64,000 nt of DNA from Pratylenchus scribneri (GCA_030063045.1 JAQSEB010000005.1:48501-112500); one strand, 5' to 3'. Shown: positions 37,444 through 55,107, numbered from the stretch's first letter. The notes: generated by a model from the letters alone, not told the origin. Program-made: numbers and translations.

Positions 37444-39883
37444 ATGGCAAAAATTGTTGCAATTTTCCTACTAATTATTTGCTTTTTAAAATTCGCCCAA
37501 ACCAATCCATTAATTAATCCAAAATTACAACAAATTTCAATTGACCATTCTCGACTAAAACGACAGGGTAAAATCATTGAAAATTAGTAAATATAAAAAA
37601 ATGAATTCTCCCTGAAGCTCCTTTTGATGAATTAATCCAAGGAGCATTACAATTGGTCCGACCAATCTTCGGAAGTGCAAAAACAATCGCAAAAAGTGTT
37701 TCCTCCAATCAACCGCAAGAAAATCCAATGATGGGCAAAAAGGTGGTTAAAAAATTTTTGGAATTGTTAATTTCATAAAAAAATACACATTTGCTTATTA
37801 GCCAAGAGAACAGCCACGACTTTCTTCTGCCCGTCTTCGAGAATTGGAAATTCTTGGCCTTGGCCATAATGATGAAATGTTGATGGCGGAAGAGGGCACA
37901 GATTTGTCGCCGCCAATTTGTCAAGTTGGAATGGGAAATTTAAATAATAAAATTTATATTTTGCCCAGGGAAATTCCCGAATTTGTAAATTTATTGCCTG
38001 CACAGCGCACAATTTTAAAAATGATCAAAATATTGCAAATCTTCAATTGGCCACCCAATTATTGTCCGATAAAAAGCTGAGGCGGACAGTTGGAGCGTTA
38101 GTATTGAAAGTTGCATAAAACAAACATTTTGACCCCCTTTTCAGTAATTCTGGAGCAATTGGGGATGTTTGCCGAGAACAGGGAATGTCCTCTATTCAAT
38201 GCGCACTTTTTGCCCGTTCATTCCAACTAATCGATCGGCTCATGTCCACAATTGAAGATCAAGAAGAAGAAAATGCAAATATTGGTGTGAATTTGGAGGA
38301 TGATGAACAGAAAAATGGCCAAAAAATGTAAAAAATGGAAATATAAAAATGGAAATTTAAAATTATCCAGTCTTAAAAATGAGAATCCTAGCAAAAATTC
38401 AACAAACATTGCACAGAATAAGGCAGGAAAAATGAAGTCAAAAATTGGCACACCATTAACCTCTACCAGCAGAATGACAACCACAACGACCACGGCATTG
38501 TCCAGTGATCGAATTTTTGAACCTTTGGATGATCAAGATTTTGGTGAATTCAATTTTTGGATTGTTTTTTTGGGTAGAAATGATGTAAAAACCCGAAAAT
38601 TTCCTTATTTTTGCTTACAATTTTGTCATAATTTTAGGCCAAATTCATTTGACTTTTTGCCTATTTAATAATTTCATGAATATTCTGCAAATCTGAAAAT
38701 TTTATTTTAAGTTCCACGCCCATTTCCCCCTTCATCCACAATTCCTTCCGCTGTTGGCAATATCCCTTCAGGCAGTGGTTCCCGAACTTGGTCCGTACAA
38801 AAACATCCTCCATCTCCGCCTCTTCCTCCTCCAAATTTATCTGCCACTTTGGACAATGCCCAACAAGATGAAAAACAAAACAATAAAAATCGTCAGCAGC
38901 AAATTCGAAGACCACCGCAACCTCCGAATTCGCCTCCAAGATTATTGGGTAAAAATTTAATAAAATAATTTTTATAAATATTTGCCATTAGAATCTGTCC
39001 CCGGGCAGTCGATTGAAATTCAACGCCGTCCGATAAGCTACAGCACTGTTCCAATGCAAATGTTGCACACTGATCCGGATGATCAATCATCAATTTTGAT
39101 CAGTCGAACAAATGTCTTGAAAAATCCGGCACCAATTCCATTGGCCCAAACAATTCCAACGGCACAAAAGCAGCAGCAGGCAGAATTAGAAAGGCCAAAA
39201 CAACGGTCCGTATGCATAAAAATTTCAAATAATTATTCAAAAATATTCATTAATTTCAGTTTTTCCAAGCCAATTTCTGACATTCCAAATTTTGGCCAAC
39301 AACAAATTTCCCTCCAACAAAGGCCAATTCCTCAACAAATTCCAATGCAACTTTTCCCTTCAATAATTACATCAATTGCAACAACAATGATGCCAAAATG
39401 GACTAAAATAACGACAACATCAATGGCCATACCGGAGGCTGAAGTAAAAAATTATTTTTAATTTTCCAATCAAATTTTATACAAATTAAGGAATTCGCCG
39501 AAGAGGATAATGCCACGGGCAATTTAGAAGAATTGGAAATGATGAACAATGAATTAAATAATTGGATGATTCGGTGAATTAATAATTAAATTAATTAATT
39601 AAATTTTTGTTTATATTATTTTAGATTAAGCGATCAAAATCATGGGACCGATTATTATGAGGATTTGGAGGCTAAAGAATCGATGAATAGAAAAAATCAA
39701 CCACAAAATGGCAATAAATTGGATCGCCAAAAACAAAATCAAACAAAAAATGCCGACAGTGATTTAGTGGAGGATGAAAATGATTTAAATGATGGCAGCT
39801 TAATTGACAAAATATTGCCAAAATCCGTTGGGAAAGTTTCCTCAAATTCAATGATGGAAAATTGCCTTCAATATTTGGGCTAA
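37444..39883 (+). CDS. Secreted low-complexity nematode protein 1
   Basis: The start codon at 37444 opens a signal peptide (MAKIVAIFLLIICFLKFAQT), followed by a dibasic site RLKRQ where a propeptide could be cut. A cysteine module comes next: ICQGNSRICKFIAC, then LATQLLSDKKL, VCREQGMSSIQC and FARSFQLIDRL. The rest is Thr-, Pro-, Gln- and Asn-rich (MTTTTTTALSS; PSPPLPPPN) and ends ENCLQYLG. Exons alternate with short introns. One 44-bp intron at 37925-37968 restores the frame of the cysteine module, which looks frameshifted if read through. A TCAG acceptor lies 8 bases before the ATG. The product is probably extracellular. The gene to the right (41510-44345) encodes a similar kind of protein. 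No family name is recognised with certainty. Confidence 0.75.
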
Positions 39884-40080
39884 AATGAAAATTAATTCTA
39901 TTAAATGATGAACAAAACGGGTTTCCAATATATTTATTGTCCATATTTTTCATTTTTTCCAAATAAAATTTTTTACTAATTTTTGTTGATTTTTTCAAGA
40001 CCATTTTAGCAATTTTTGAGTGACCTATTGAAACAAATTCTTTGAAGTAATTTTGAGATTGACCGGAGTGCAGAGGCCAA

Positions 40081-40095
40081 CCCCCCCCCCCCCCC
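40081..40095. repeat. Poly-C tract
   Basis: A run of 15 cytosines between the two secreted-protein genes, directly upstream of an orphan exon candidate. Confidence 0.9.
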
Positions 40096-40137
40096 ATTTT
40101 CTTCACATAAAATTGTCTCCATCTTCTGCTTTTAGCC

Positions 40138-40355
40138 CTCAAAATCCTCGCGCACGGAGGTCGTCCATTCTCTCATCCCAGTCCATCCTCTACAATTCTT
40201 CCCATTCCATCCATCCAATTTCCATACCCATTGTCCCTCTTCTAAATGATGAAAAAGCCTTTGGACTTGGTGAAGCATCTTCCAAACATTATTCCACAGC
40301 CCCGATCGATCCATCCAATTCCTCCTCCTTTTGGGAAGAATGCGCGAAAAAATGA
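40138..40355 (+). CDS. Orphan exon candidate, possible 3' exon
   Basis: After a CTTTTAG acceptor the frame reads 72 residues beginning PQNPRARRSSILSSQSILYN and ending SSFWEECAKK then TGA. The composition (Ser, Pro, Ile; balanced codons) looks coding and unlike the flanking DNA. It could be an alternative last exon of the gene ending at 39883 or a remnant of another gene. No matching donor was identified. Confidence 0.3.
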
Positions 40356-41509
40356 ACGCAATAATTAGAAAAGGAACATTTCATGGATTGATGACGTTTT
40401 CACAGCAAATAATGAATATGAATATTGGATGATTAGGCCATCCATCCAAAATGCTTCAATCAAATCCAAAAGATTATAATAAATTTACATAAACTGGGAA
40501 ATTGCTTTTTTTAATGAAGCATGGCAAAAAATTTGTTTAGGATTGATAGGAGATCAATTTCACTTCGTATTTGTCGTCCATACAATGCTTTTTGTCATTA
40601 ATTATAATAAAATTTACTTATTTTTATTCACTTATTTTTTATTTATTTCCAATTTCTCCTTCCCCTCTTCCTAATTCTTGGAGCATCTTACAATCCTTTG
40701 ATTCTTCTAAAATAATGCATCGATCAACTAAAAGATTTTTCCATCTTCAGAATTTCACATTCCATTGGAGGAATGGCCCTCAAGCAAGCTCAATTTGAGT
40801 GGTCATTTTGCGCTAAATGGTCAATTCTTTTCAATTCCATGCCACTTCAAATATTCTTTCCTACTCTTCACCTCTTTGAATCATTGCCCTTTTAAATAAT
40901 TTAGATTTTCTATTGAATCTTTAAACATATTCAAAATATTATAAATAATTTTGCCAACATTCACTTTATTTGTTTTGCCTTTTTTTGTTTTATTTCCAAT
41001 TTCCATTCACCAAAAATTTTCTTCTTTCCAAAATTTTTCAGCCCCGAATTTGGGTCAAGGTCCAATCGAATCACCAAATTGCCAACCTTCACTCTAAAAA
41101 TCATTCTGAGCTCACAAAATTCCTTCTATAATTTACCCCTCCTCATTTTGTGCCATCTAAAATGGCCATTTTCTACCTAACAATTTTTTTTATTCGTTTT
41201 TTCATTCATTTTTCTTTCCTAGGAAAAGCTGAGAAGGGGACGGGGAAACCGGATTTGCTATTATATTGCGCGAAGAGAAAATTAATGGGGAGAATGGCCT
41301 AAAAAAAGCGGGGAAACAAATGAATGAGGATGAATAATCAAAATTAGCAAGCAACATAAAAATATATATATGAAAAAGTTTAATTTAATTAAAATTTGAC
41401 AATATATTTTGTAAATTTCCCTTTTAGATCAAAAATATCAAGGGAAAATATTCTAAATTTTTTTCAATTCAAATTTTCAAGAATATTAATTAAAAAAAAA
41501 TTTTCAGAG
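40356..41509. other. Intergenic region
   Basis: AT-rich spacer between the two secreted-protein genes. No convincing exon or RNA gene is seen. Its 3' end holds the promoter and the TTTTCAG acceptor of the next gene. Confidence 0.5.
41501..41509 (+). promoter_or_regulatory. Candidate spliced-leader acceptor
   Basis: TTTTCAG ends at 41507, two bases before the ATG at 41510, with no upstream in-frame exon needed. This is the usual form of a trans-splice acceptor in nematodes. It also supports this start over the earlier ATG at 41396. Confidence 0.5.
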
Positions 41510-44345
41510 ATGAATTCCCGAATTTTTCATTTATTTTCAATATTTATTTGTTTATTTTTATTCATTTATCCGGCAATGAGCAGTCCAAAATTAGGTGAAT
41601 TTTTTGCTGGTGGCCAAGGAGGCAAAATGGCCAAAAATAATCATTGGGAGAATTGGGAGGAAGAAAATGCCGATGGCAAAATGGCCGATCCATTTTCGAT
41701 CCCTAAAGGTAATTTTAAAAATAAACAAAAATTAAATAAATTAATTTATATTAATGACTCATTTATTCTTTTTCCCAGCCAAACCAATGGAAGAAGATTT
41801 GTCCGTTGACAAAGAACCAATGGCCGACGGAGGAATTGGTGAATTATTTGAGCGATTAGGCCGATCCGAATTAATTCAATCCATCATCCGAATGTTGGGC
41901 CAAATCAATGGAAGGGAAATGGGCGAGGAGGAGGAAGGGGATGGAGTAAATGGTAATTAATTGAAAATAAATTTAAAATTAATAAAATTTAAATAATTAT
42001 TTTATTTTGTTGAGTTGAATAGTTTCAAGAAATTAGAACAATTTTTGTCAAAAAATTTTAAGAAAATAATTTTTTGCCTAAAAATCAAATCTTAAAAAAT
42101 GAAAGATAGGAAAAAATTTTGATAAAAATTAATTAAAATAAATTTAGAAGAATATTTGCGCGAAAAAGAGCAGAAAATTGAGCGAAGAAGTGCGGCAAAA
42201 AGTCATGAAAAGGAGCAAACAATGATGAGACCCAGAGGCAGAATTATTAGTCGAATAAATGTGGACAAAAAGGTGGGAAAATTTTTTAAAATTAAATGTG
42301 GAAGTATAATTAATTGAATAATTTTCTAACTTTTCCTCTTCCTAAAAGGGATATATTTAAAATTTTAAGCCTCAAATGGATCAGCCTTCATTTTACATTC
42401 GAAGTCCTTCAATTGTACCACAGCAAAATAATAATAAAAGGCCATTCACAATTTCTGAAAGCATCGATTCCCGGCCAATGACAATTTCGAGTAGGAATAA
42501 AATTTGAAAATAAAATTAAGGAAATAATATTAAGAAAATGCTGAAGAACGTTTTATTGGCCCAAAGGAACAAAATGGCGGCGATCAAATGGCCTCAATTC
42601 AAGAGGCAATTGGTGGGAAATTTGCCAAAAAATCAATTAAATGGCCAATAATTTTTCGTAGGCAAAGAATGGAAGCATTCATTGTTCGGTCGAAGTGGAT
42701 TATTGACGGAAATATTCAATTTTGTTAATGATAAACGAAAAGAAGGATTACTAAAACAGCAACAGACGGCACAAATTCAACAGCAAGCAGCGCCAAATTT
42801 GAATGCCGGTGTGCCCAATAAATTATTTTTCCAAATATTTTTTAAAATAATTTTTCAGATAAATCCGGCAATGATTTTGCCAAAATTCTCGATTCCCTTT
42901 TGAATAAGGCAAAAACTGGCGATTTTGATGAACCTCTTCCCGAAATTCCCTTCATTGGAATTTGTAATCGACTCAGTTGTGGGGACATTTACAAAGCATT
43001 GGACGAATTCAGGAAAAGCGAATTCTTTTCCAATTTTCAAGTTATTAATATAAATTTTTATAAATTAATATTAATTAATTTTAATTAGACGGCAATTTCC
43101 CTGCTAAATGACCCAAAAGGATTTGATATGATCGGCGAATTGTTGGCCAATCCAGAATTATTGGAGAATTTCACTGGACCCGAAAGTTTGGGCGAATTAT
43201 TTGGCACTGGAAAAAAAGTGGAAGGGAAAAAGACGGCTACGGTGGAAATTGGCGAAAATACGGTAGAAAATGCGAACTTTAGAATTTTTTAAATGAACTC
43301 ATTTTAGGATGCCGAAAATATTGGCGTCGACTTTTCGACCTATATTGATGGAAAAGAATGTAAAATGTTTAATGTTGAATTTTATTTAAATATATTTTAG
43401 TGCCAAAAGAGAATCGTCTATTGCCCCAAATTTCGACTTCCATTGATTCTGGGTCCTCCGATTATTATTCTTCCGTAGATGAAAAAGGCGAGGAATTGGA
43501 GCATAAAAAGTTGGAAAAGGAGGAAAAATTATTGCCAAAAGTGAGTTGGAAATATTTAATCAAAAATGAATAATTTTAAGCGGACCGAAACTGCAAATCA
43601 AATTATTGGAAAGCCGAAGGACAAATTTACAGAACGTCCTTTGCCCGAAATTGCAGAATCCATCGATGCCAAACCCATGGATGAAGGCAAATATTTTGAA
43701 TTAATTTTAAATTAATTTTGATTTAATTTTTGTTTTATTTTTATAGAAGATGAATTCCCGGAGGGTCCAGTGACATTTGAGAAAAATGAATTTCTCCCAA
43801 TTTCCTCCAGCAATAATAAAAATCAAAACAATGGGACATCAGTAGTAGAATAAAAAATATTTTTTAATTTATTATTACCCCAAAGATTGTGATGACCCCA
43901 AAAGTGGAAATTCGATTGGGAAGGGACCGAAAGCCACAACAAATAATTGGACAAAATGGAAGTTCATCGGCAAATGTCAAAAATCGGGCCAAAAATTCCA
44001 CATCGGAAGTAATTATTGTCCCAATTCATAGGACAACAAACAATCAGAGAAATGGACAAACAATTAATTTGGTAGGAATTGAAATTTATTTTTAAATAAT
44101 TTTTTAATTAATTTTCCAACAAAAAAAAATAAAAAAATATCCTCAATCATTTACATATTTTAAGGTCACCAAAATTCCATCAAGTTCAAGCAGTACAACG
44201 ACCACTCAAAGGCCATTGCCGTCGACGACTCGACGCAATTTTCGAAGAGACAACGATTATTGTAAAATTATTTTTAATTAATTTTTGACCAATTAAAATA
44301 GATTCAATGTATTATGATGATGGAAATGGCGAGTCTGGTGGATAA
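41510..44345 (+). CDS. Secreted low-complexity nematode protein 2
   Basis: The start at 41510 opens a signal peptide (MNSRIFHLFSIFICLFLFIY, cleavage near AMSS). About 14 short exons follow. The recognisable part is ICNRLSCGDIYKALDEF, then NFQTAISLLNDPKGFDMIGE, a two-cysteine module like the one in the preceding gene (37444-39883). The remainder is acidic and Lys-, Glu- and Ser-rich, with a recurring PLPEI-(P/A)-(F/E) phrase (near 42935 and 43640). It ends with a Thr/Ser cluster and a Tyr-rich tail, YSMYYDDGNGESGG, before TAA at 44343-44345. The product is predicted extracellular. Function is unknown. Tandem placement and the shared module suggest the two genes are old duplicates. Confidence 0.7.
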
Positions 44346-44736
44346 TTTGGATTGGATGTGAAATTGAAGGAAGGATGAAGAATAATCATTTTTTAAAAGT
44401 GCCAAAATCTATTTTTAGTCCTTCATTTTTGTGAATCTCCACTGATTTTATTTAAAATTATTTTTATTAATTAAAATCTGAACGTATCAACAATTAATGA
44501 ATTAAAAATATAAAAATCCCAAAAGATTCCATTCAATCCTTACTTAAAATGCCAAAAACCTCGGGGAATATTTGGAAAAATGCTATAAATAAACATTTAT
44601 AATAGAGAAATATATAAAAAAGATCATTCATAACTATGGAGTTTAATTAATTATAAATCCAAATGCTGAAAAAATATTAATTTCTAACTTTAAAATATAT
44701 TAATTTTAATTGCTTTTTTATTTATTGTCTGAAATG

Positions 44737-44981
44737 GGTTAGAGAAATGAGAAAATTGACGAGAGAGTGGGATGAGCAAAGGCGCAATAATATCCTTCCC
44801 ATTCATTCATTGCCTGCTTCCCATACAATATTTTTCACTGCTAAAATGGGGTCTATGCGGCTGAATGGCTTGGTCAGCGAGGAGGGTTAGAGAAACGAGA
44901 AAAAGAGGGAGAGACAATGCTGACTGATGGGCCATTCCCTTTGTTCAGTTTGTTCCTATTGCCTGCTTCCCATAAACAATA
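44737..44981 (+). repeat. Imperfect direct duplication
   Basis: Two copies of about 97 bp (44737-44833 and 44884-44981) both start GGGTTAGAGAAA(T/C)GAGAAAA and both end TTGCCTGCTTCCCATA, with divergent centres. Confidence 0.65.
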
Positions 44982-45195
44982 GTCCAATATGCTTTCTAGT
45001 TTCTATATAAGCGACCTCCATTTTTTGATGCGTGGGGTTCAGCAATGGGAATTGGTGCCCAAAGGCAGATGTCAAGGTGCATTCCTTCTGCTGAGGGCCG
45101 GCATCAGCGCGAGGACCAGTCGGGAGCGCTGTTGCCAGACTGACAAATGGAACAATGGAGAGGAGGATAAAAATTACAAAAAATGCCATCATCAT
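44956..45195 (-). CDS. Small putative secreted protein
   Basis: A single-exon 79-residue frame starts MMMAFFVIFILLSIVPFVSL, a strong signal peptide with cleavage near ATALP. A mature part of about 55 residues with a single cysteine follows. No polyadenylation signal or homologue was recognised, and its 3' end overlaps the local duplication at 44884-44981. It could be a small effector-like secreted protein or a chance ORF. Confidence 0.35.
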   Translation of the reverse strand: MMMAFFVIFILLSIVPFVSLATALPTGPRADAGPQQKECTLTSAFGHQFPLLNPTHQKMEVAYIETRKHIGLLFMGSRQ

Positions 45196-45917
45196 GGTCT
45201 ATGACATCGGCAATCCCAAATCTCCAATCCCCAAAGCGGAGTGCAATGTCTCCTTGTTCAAATGAAGCCGCTGAGCCCCCCAAATTTTTTCAAAATATTT
45301 TTTATTATGCAAAAAATGTGTTTCCTTCAGTATTAAAAATATCAATAATGCCATTGCTTAAAATAAGTGCCTATTTTAGTGTATTTTGGAAAATTAATTT
45401 TGAACTTATATATTATATGATTGGAATGTCAGTAATAATATAAAAATCAAATTGAATTCTTTTATGCTTTTATCAACAAACAACACAAATGATGAAAATA
45501 AATCATCAAAATATTTTATGATTAAAGAAAATGAATACAAAATGGATGAATTTATTGTACAAATAGGAAAATATTCAAAAAAAAAGCACCGAAAATGGGC
45601 AAAATTTTTTAATTAATAAATAAGTATTGTGCTGTTAAGTTTTTAATATTTGAACAATTAAATAGAGAAATCCTATTCATAGTAAAATTCAATTTTCAAA
45701 ATTTTACCGGGTAAATTAGAGTAATGTGGACTTTGATAGAAAATAAATTTGATGAATTTATCAGGCAAGAATGAATAAAAAAAGGAAAGGATGGACGGGT
45801 TTCATGATTAAAGAAAAATAAATAAAAAAAAATTCAATTTGAACATAAAAATGCGTTAAATTCATAGAATGCCCGTTTTTCCATCTTTTTGTTGGTTGAA
45901 TTCTGCCGTTGGCCTTT

Positions 45918-51362
<5,445 letters not shown>

Positions 51363-52882
51363 TTTTATGCTCTAATAAATAAGATAATTTTTAACTTTAA
51401 AAATTAGAATTGAGAATATCTCAATCTTAATAAAAATTTATTTTAATATTCACATTAATGGAATTGGGTGGCAGCTAATCTATCGAGATTACCGCCCATA
51501 AGAAATGTTTGGGACTGGGGAATATAGGATTTTTCGGGGACGGATGGGTGAGGAATTAGGCCAGCTGCTGATGGAAGTAGAAAAAACGGTGGGGAGGAAA
51601 GTGGCGACGATTATCGAGGAGAAAAAGAAAATAACATTGGCTTTTGGTGGTCCCGAAAAGCTTATCTATTTATGGATGGCCGGATTTGATGAAAAGAGGA
51701 ACTGCTGGGCTAGGCAAAAAAATTCCGGCCCATTTAATTTTACTTTTCACTGTCCTCATTTTCTTTTCTCAATTATCTTCCGGAAAAATTTACTATTCTT
51801 CCATTCAATTCCAATGGCTCCACTTTCCTTAAAATGTTATTATTTTTTCTTTGTGAAATTTTTGCCATTCTTTTAAAAGAAACTTTTGAAAAGTATAAAT
51901 GCACTAAAATTTTTGCAATACGAAAATATGGTTAGACTAGCGTTTATATTGTAACGTATTTTTTGGTTGTATGACGGTATTTCGTCTAGAAATGTATTGT
52001 AATACGTCTAAAAATATACAAAAGTGACTACCAAGCCCGAAATAAAAAGTTGAAGTTGCGCAAAGGAAATACGGATTGGAACTGCTCCGGTGGGCATTTC
52101 AGAAGGGACTCCTACGTGTGCTCCGCCTTCGCTCCTCACGGCTCACTTAGCTCGCTAGCGCTCGCTAAGCTCGCCGCCGGACCGCTCCGCGGTCCGGGTC
52201 GTCGCTACGGCTACGCCACTCCGGAGTCCCTTCTTACATTACCTCCGCAGTTCCAACACATTCCAGCGAGATTAAAATGACCATAACTTTCTTAGTTTTG
52301 AGTTTTATGCGAAACCAATGACAGATTTGTGTTCCTCTCATCGAGACGCGTCGATTGAGGTATGATTTGACCGAAAAAAATTTTCAAAAATTTTTTCGCT
52401 TTCCGACCCATAGGGGGGACCAAGCACTTTTTCGATTTTCATGAAGTCATAATTTTTTTGTATGAGCTCGGTAGTCACTTGTATACATTTTTATAGATTT
52501 TATAAGGCATTTCTAAACGAAATATACTATTCGGATCAAAAAACAATTTACAATATAAACGCTAGTCTAGCCGAAAATATTATTGAATGACAGTGCCAGC
52601 AAATTGGCCAAAAATTCATGTGAGAAAAAAGTTGCTGTATTAACCAATAAAAATTTTATCCGATATGTAAAGATGGTCAAAATCGAAGGTTGAAAACATT
52701 AAAGCAAATATTTAAAATTGTTTATGGGATTATGGCCATCGGTGTCATGGTTCATGGAATTATAATAAATGCATGGATTGGATATGTTTTTCCGGATGAA
52801 TTTAAAGCGTTGAATTTGATATCGAAAATGGAGAATAGGAGAGGGAAATGCAGGTTTTGTGTGTTTGTTATGCCAAATTTGA
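51363..52882. other. Intergenic region with a foldback element
   Basis: Upstream region of the mannosidase and 3' flank of the PMP3-like gene. Apart from the foldback element (51930-52571) I see no convincing gene. A 123-codon open frame at 51505-51876 has no features and is probably chance. Confidence 0.5.
51930..52571. mobile_element. Foldback (MULE-like) non-autonomous element 2
   Basis: A 642-bp element with inverted ends of about 100 bp (GACTAGCGTTTATATTGTAA near 51934 and its reverse complement near 52565). The ends stop at GTGACTACC / GGTAGTCAC. A 9-bp direct repeat CGAAAATAT flanks it at 51921-51929 and 52572-52580, the target-duplication length of Mutator-like elements. The centre is GC-rich and full of small palindromes (GGACCGCTCCGCGGTCC). 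The part from about 52214 to 52432 is homologous to the core of the element at 13962-14565. No ORF is seen. Confidence 0.82.
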
Positions 52883-53250
52883 TTAATTTCCAAATCTTCC
52901 CGCTTTCAAATTTGTTTGTTCAGCAACTTGAGCCTTCTTCTTCATCCGCGTTATGCACGAGGACTCATATAGAAGCAGACACTATAAATTTAAGGAAATC
53001 AAAATATTTACTAATAAAATTTTCATTTTTAGTCAAATTAAAATATTTAAAAAAAATTAGCTTACTAGACGGCGTGAACAATGCCCGGAATGAGCCCAAG
53101 AAATGTGAGCAGAATATTGATACAAAGGTCAATGTTGCAGCCTTGTTTGATGAGCACAGCGAGTGGCTGAAAACAAAGAATTTTTTGGTTGTTATTTTAG
53201 CTTATTACCGGGAAAATGATGGCCAAAAGAAGCAGCAAACAACTGCACAT
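52883..53250 (-). CDS. PMP3/UPF0057-family small membrane proteolipid
   Basis: Three exons (53209-53250, 53071-53166, 52883-52981) encode 78 residues. The first two give MCSCLLLLLAIIFP and PLAVLIKQGCNIDLCINILL TFLGLIPGIVHA. These match the family's two transmembrane helices and its PPLAV...G...NILLTxLGxIPGIxHA signature. The last exon adds a soluble Lys-rich tail ending AGRFGN. If the second intron were retained, the protein would stop right after GIVHAV, so two lengths are possible. Family members sit in the plasma membrane and affect membrane potential in yeast and stress tolerance in plants. Function in nematodes is poorly known. Confidence 0.85.
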
Positions 53251-53682
53251 TTTTGTTTATCGTGAAAGAGCACAAATTGAAGAAATATAGCTAGACTAAA
53301 AAATAGGTAAAAATATTATTAAATAAAATTAAAAAATATGACGTATATTTGTTCAAAAATGATAGTGAAAAAATGATGACGATAAAATGTTCAAAATTTA
53401 TTCAATGAGAAAAAGGAATTGATGAATGTATTAAATAGGGAAAGGGAGCGGCTGGTTGTTTATGCATTGATTCATAGAGAGTGTTGGCTTTTGGAAATAT
53501 TGTGTTGTTGAAAATAAATGGGAGTGGGGACCTAAGACCCGTTATTCAAAAAAAAAAAATACAAAGTGAGTTGGGAATGCGGAAGAAGTTGAGGGAACAG
53601 GTGAAATGAGGGAATGGCGGGCGGAATGGTAAAAGGAGGAAGCCTATTGCTTTTATTAAGTTGTTTGCGTCTTTTGTATTCA

Positions 53683-54213
53683 TCAAACACCCAAGAATTT
53701 GCGCCCATAAAGTGCCGCCTTTTGCTCAAAATTGGCTGAACGGATTGGTGTGTCATGTTCATAGAAGGGATTCATGGCGAATTTGATGTACATTTCGTAC
53801 CTTTTTAAAAAAGGATGAATAAATTTGAATAATTTTTTAAAAATTTCTTACATTTCTTGGAAGAATTGTTTTATGCCATCCTCATTTTTCTGGGTATGCA
53901 AAATCAAAAAGCGTATTCGACTTGCTGTCACAAATGCTGACACAAACCATTCATTAAATTTGTCGACAATCTTGCAATTAATGTTATATTTTGAATAAAT
54001 TAGTTGATTTTGAAAAACCTTAAGATACATCTGCGGGTCACGAAGCGATTGTTCATCGACAATGTCCAAAGCGGCATGTGCAATGAATTGGAGAAGATGA
54101 TGAGTTTCGGCTTGATTTTCCCGTTTTTTCGGTGGAAAATCCATTTCAAAAAGGGGCTGATCTTGGCGTCCAACAATAACAAAATAATAATCTTTTGAAG
54201 TACTTGCTGTCAT
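53683..54213 (-). CDS. sedl-1: TRAPP complex subunit 2 (sedlin)
   Basis: Core subunit of the TRAPP tethering complex in ER-to-Golgi traffic. The frame starts [20 protein letters not shown] and continues with [24 protein letters not shown], then after an intron [20 protein letters not shown] and [10 protein letters not shown]. The last exon has [18 protein letters not shown] and ends GRKFLGV with TGA at 53683-53685. Length (about 140 residues) and order match TRAPPC2 throughout, with no gaps or stops. Start at 54213. The gene is on the same strand as the PMP3-like gene, 430 bp upstream of it. Confidence 0.95.
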
Positions 54214-55107
54214 TCTAAAATTTTAAGAATAAATTTACTTATTTTTTTATGTCGTAAAATAATTGTTGTGCTGGGCACGGGCGTTAGGTTGGCATGGGAA
54301 CATAAACAATAATACTATTAATGTGTGAACAGTGATCGATGATCTGATTAGAACATTTAGAAGAACAATATAAATATTGATTGACAATTGACTAAAAATA
54401 ATTTTGTTTAAAAAATTTTTCCACAAAATTTGCGGTTTGGGTTTTATCTTTTATGTTTCCTGTCCTCTGCAATTGTTGAAAAATGGTTCTGCTGCCTGCT
54501 GGTTTGCGCTTTGCATAAAAAAGTTAAAAAAAAGTTGATGTTAATTTATTAATATATATTTGGCGATTTGACGTTTGACCTTTACCTATACCTATTTTAT
54601 CCCATTGATCGCATCGCAAATCGCAATTCGCAATCCAATCGCAAATCGCAGTTCGCATGTTTATTTAATGATTAATGAATGATTAGCTTAATCAATTCAA
54701 TTATCATTATCTCATCACTTCACTCTCGTTCTTAATTGATGCTGTAGTTTATACTTTTTTAAAAGTCAAAAAAAGGTGATGTTATTTGAATGTGCGCTAA
54801 AACTAATATAAGTGATATGGAGTTGGAGATATGATTAAAATAAGAAACATGGTTTTGATCAGTTTATTAAGTAAAATGCACAAAACTAAAACAGATTATT
54901 CTGGCTTAAGACTCATATTTGAGAACTCATAATTCATAAATAAAATTTTAAATTTCATAGCTTTTCCTTTTTGATGATATACAAATCTAAAATATGAAAC
55001 ATGAAAAGAGCGCGTTTATATCATATCAAATATCATATTCTTATCATATCAAACTTATTCATTTAAAGAAACTTAATTTATTTAAAGATTATCAACAATT
55101 GAATAAA
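54214..55107. promoter_or_regulatory. Divergent intergenic region
   Basis: Upstream region shared by sedl-1 (-) and the BTB gene (+). It contains a short array of AATCGCAA / GCAATTCGC words at about 54605-54660. No exon or RNA gene is evident. Confidence 0.5.
54605..54660 (+). repeat. Short ATCGCAA word array
   Basis: Seven or so overlapping copies of ATCGCAA/AATTCGCA within 55 bases, between the divergent sedl-1 and BTB genes. They could be a microsatellite or clustered protein-binding sites. Confidence 0.6.

Larger units (their letters stand above)
44346..45917. other. Intergenic region between convergent genes
   Basis: AT-rich DNA between the second secreted-protein gene (+) and the mannosidase (-). 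It contains an imperfect local duplication (44737-44981) and one small secreted-type ORF (44956-45195). The stretch 45200-45917 shows no convincing feature. Confidence 0.5.

Noticed and set aside
37925..38080. Apparent frameshift in secreted protein 1
   Set aside because: A 44-bp intron (37925-37968) restores the cysteine module and the downstream frame, so no lesion is needed.
51505..51876. 123-codon plus-strand frame
   Set aside because: No motif, no splice context, no homology recognised; likely chance frame in the mannosidase upstream region.
52690..53265. 191-codon plus-strand frame
   Set aside because: It is antisense to the PMP3-family exons, which match a known family with correct splice sites.
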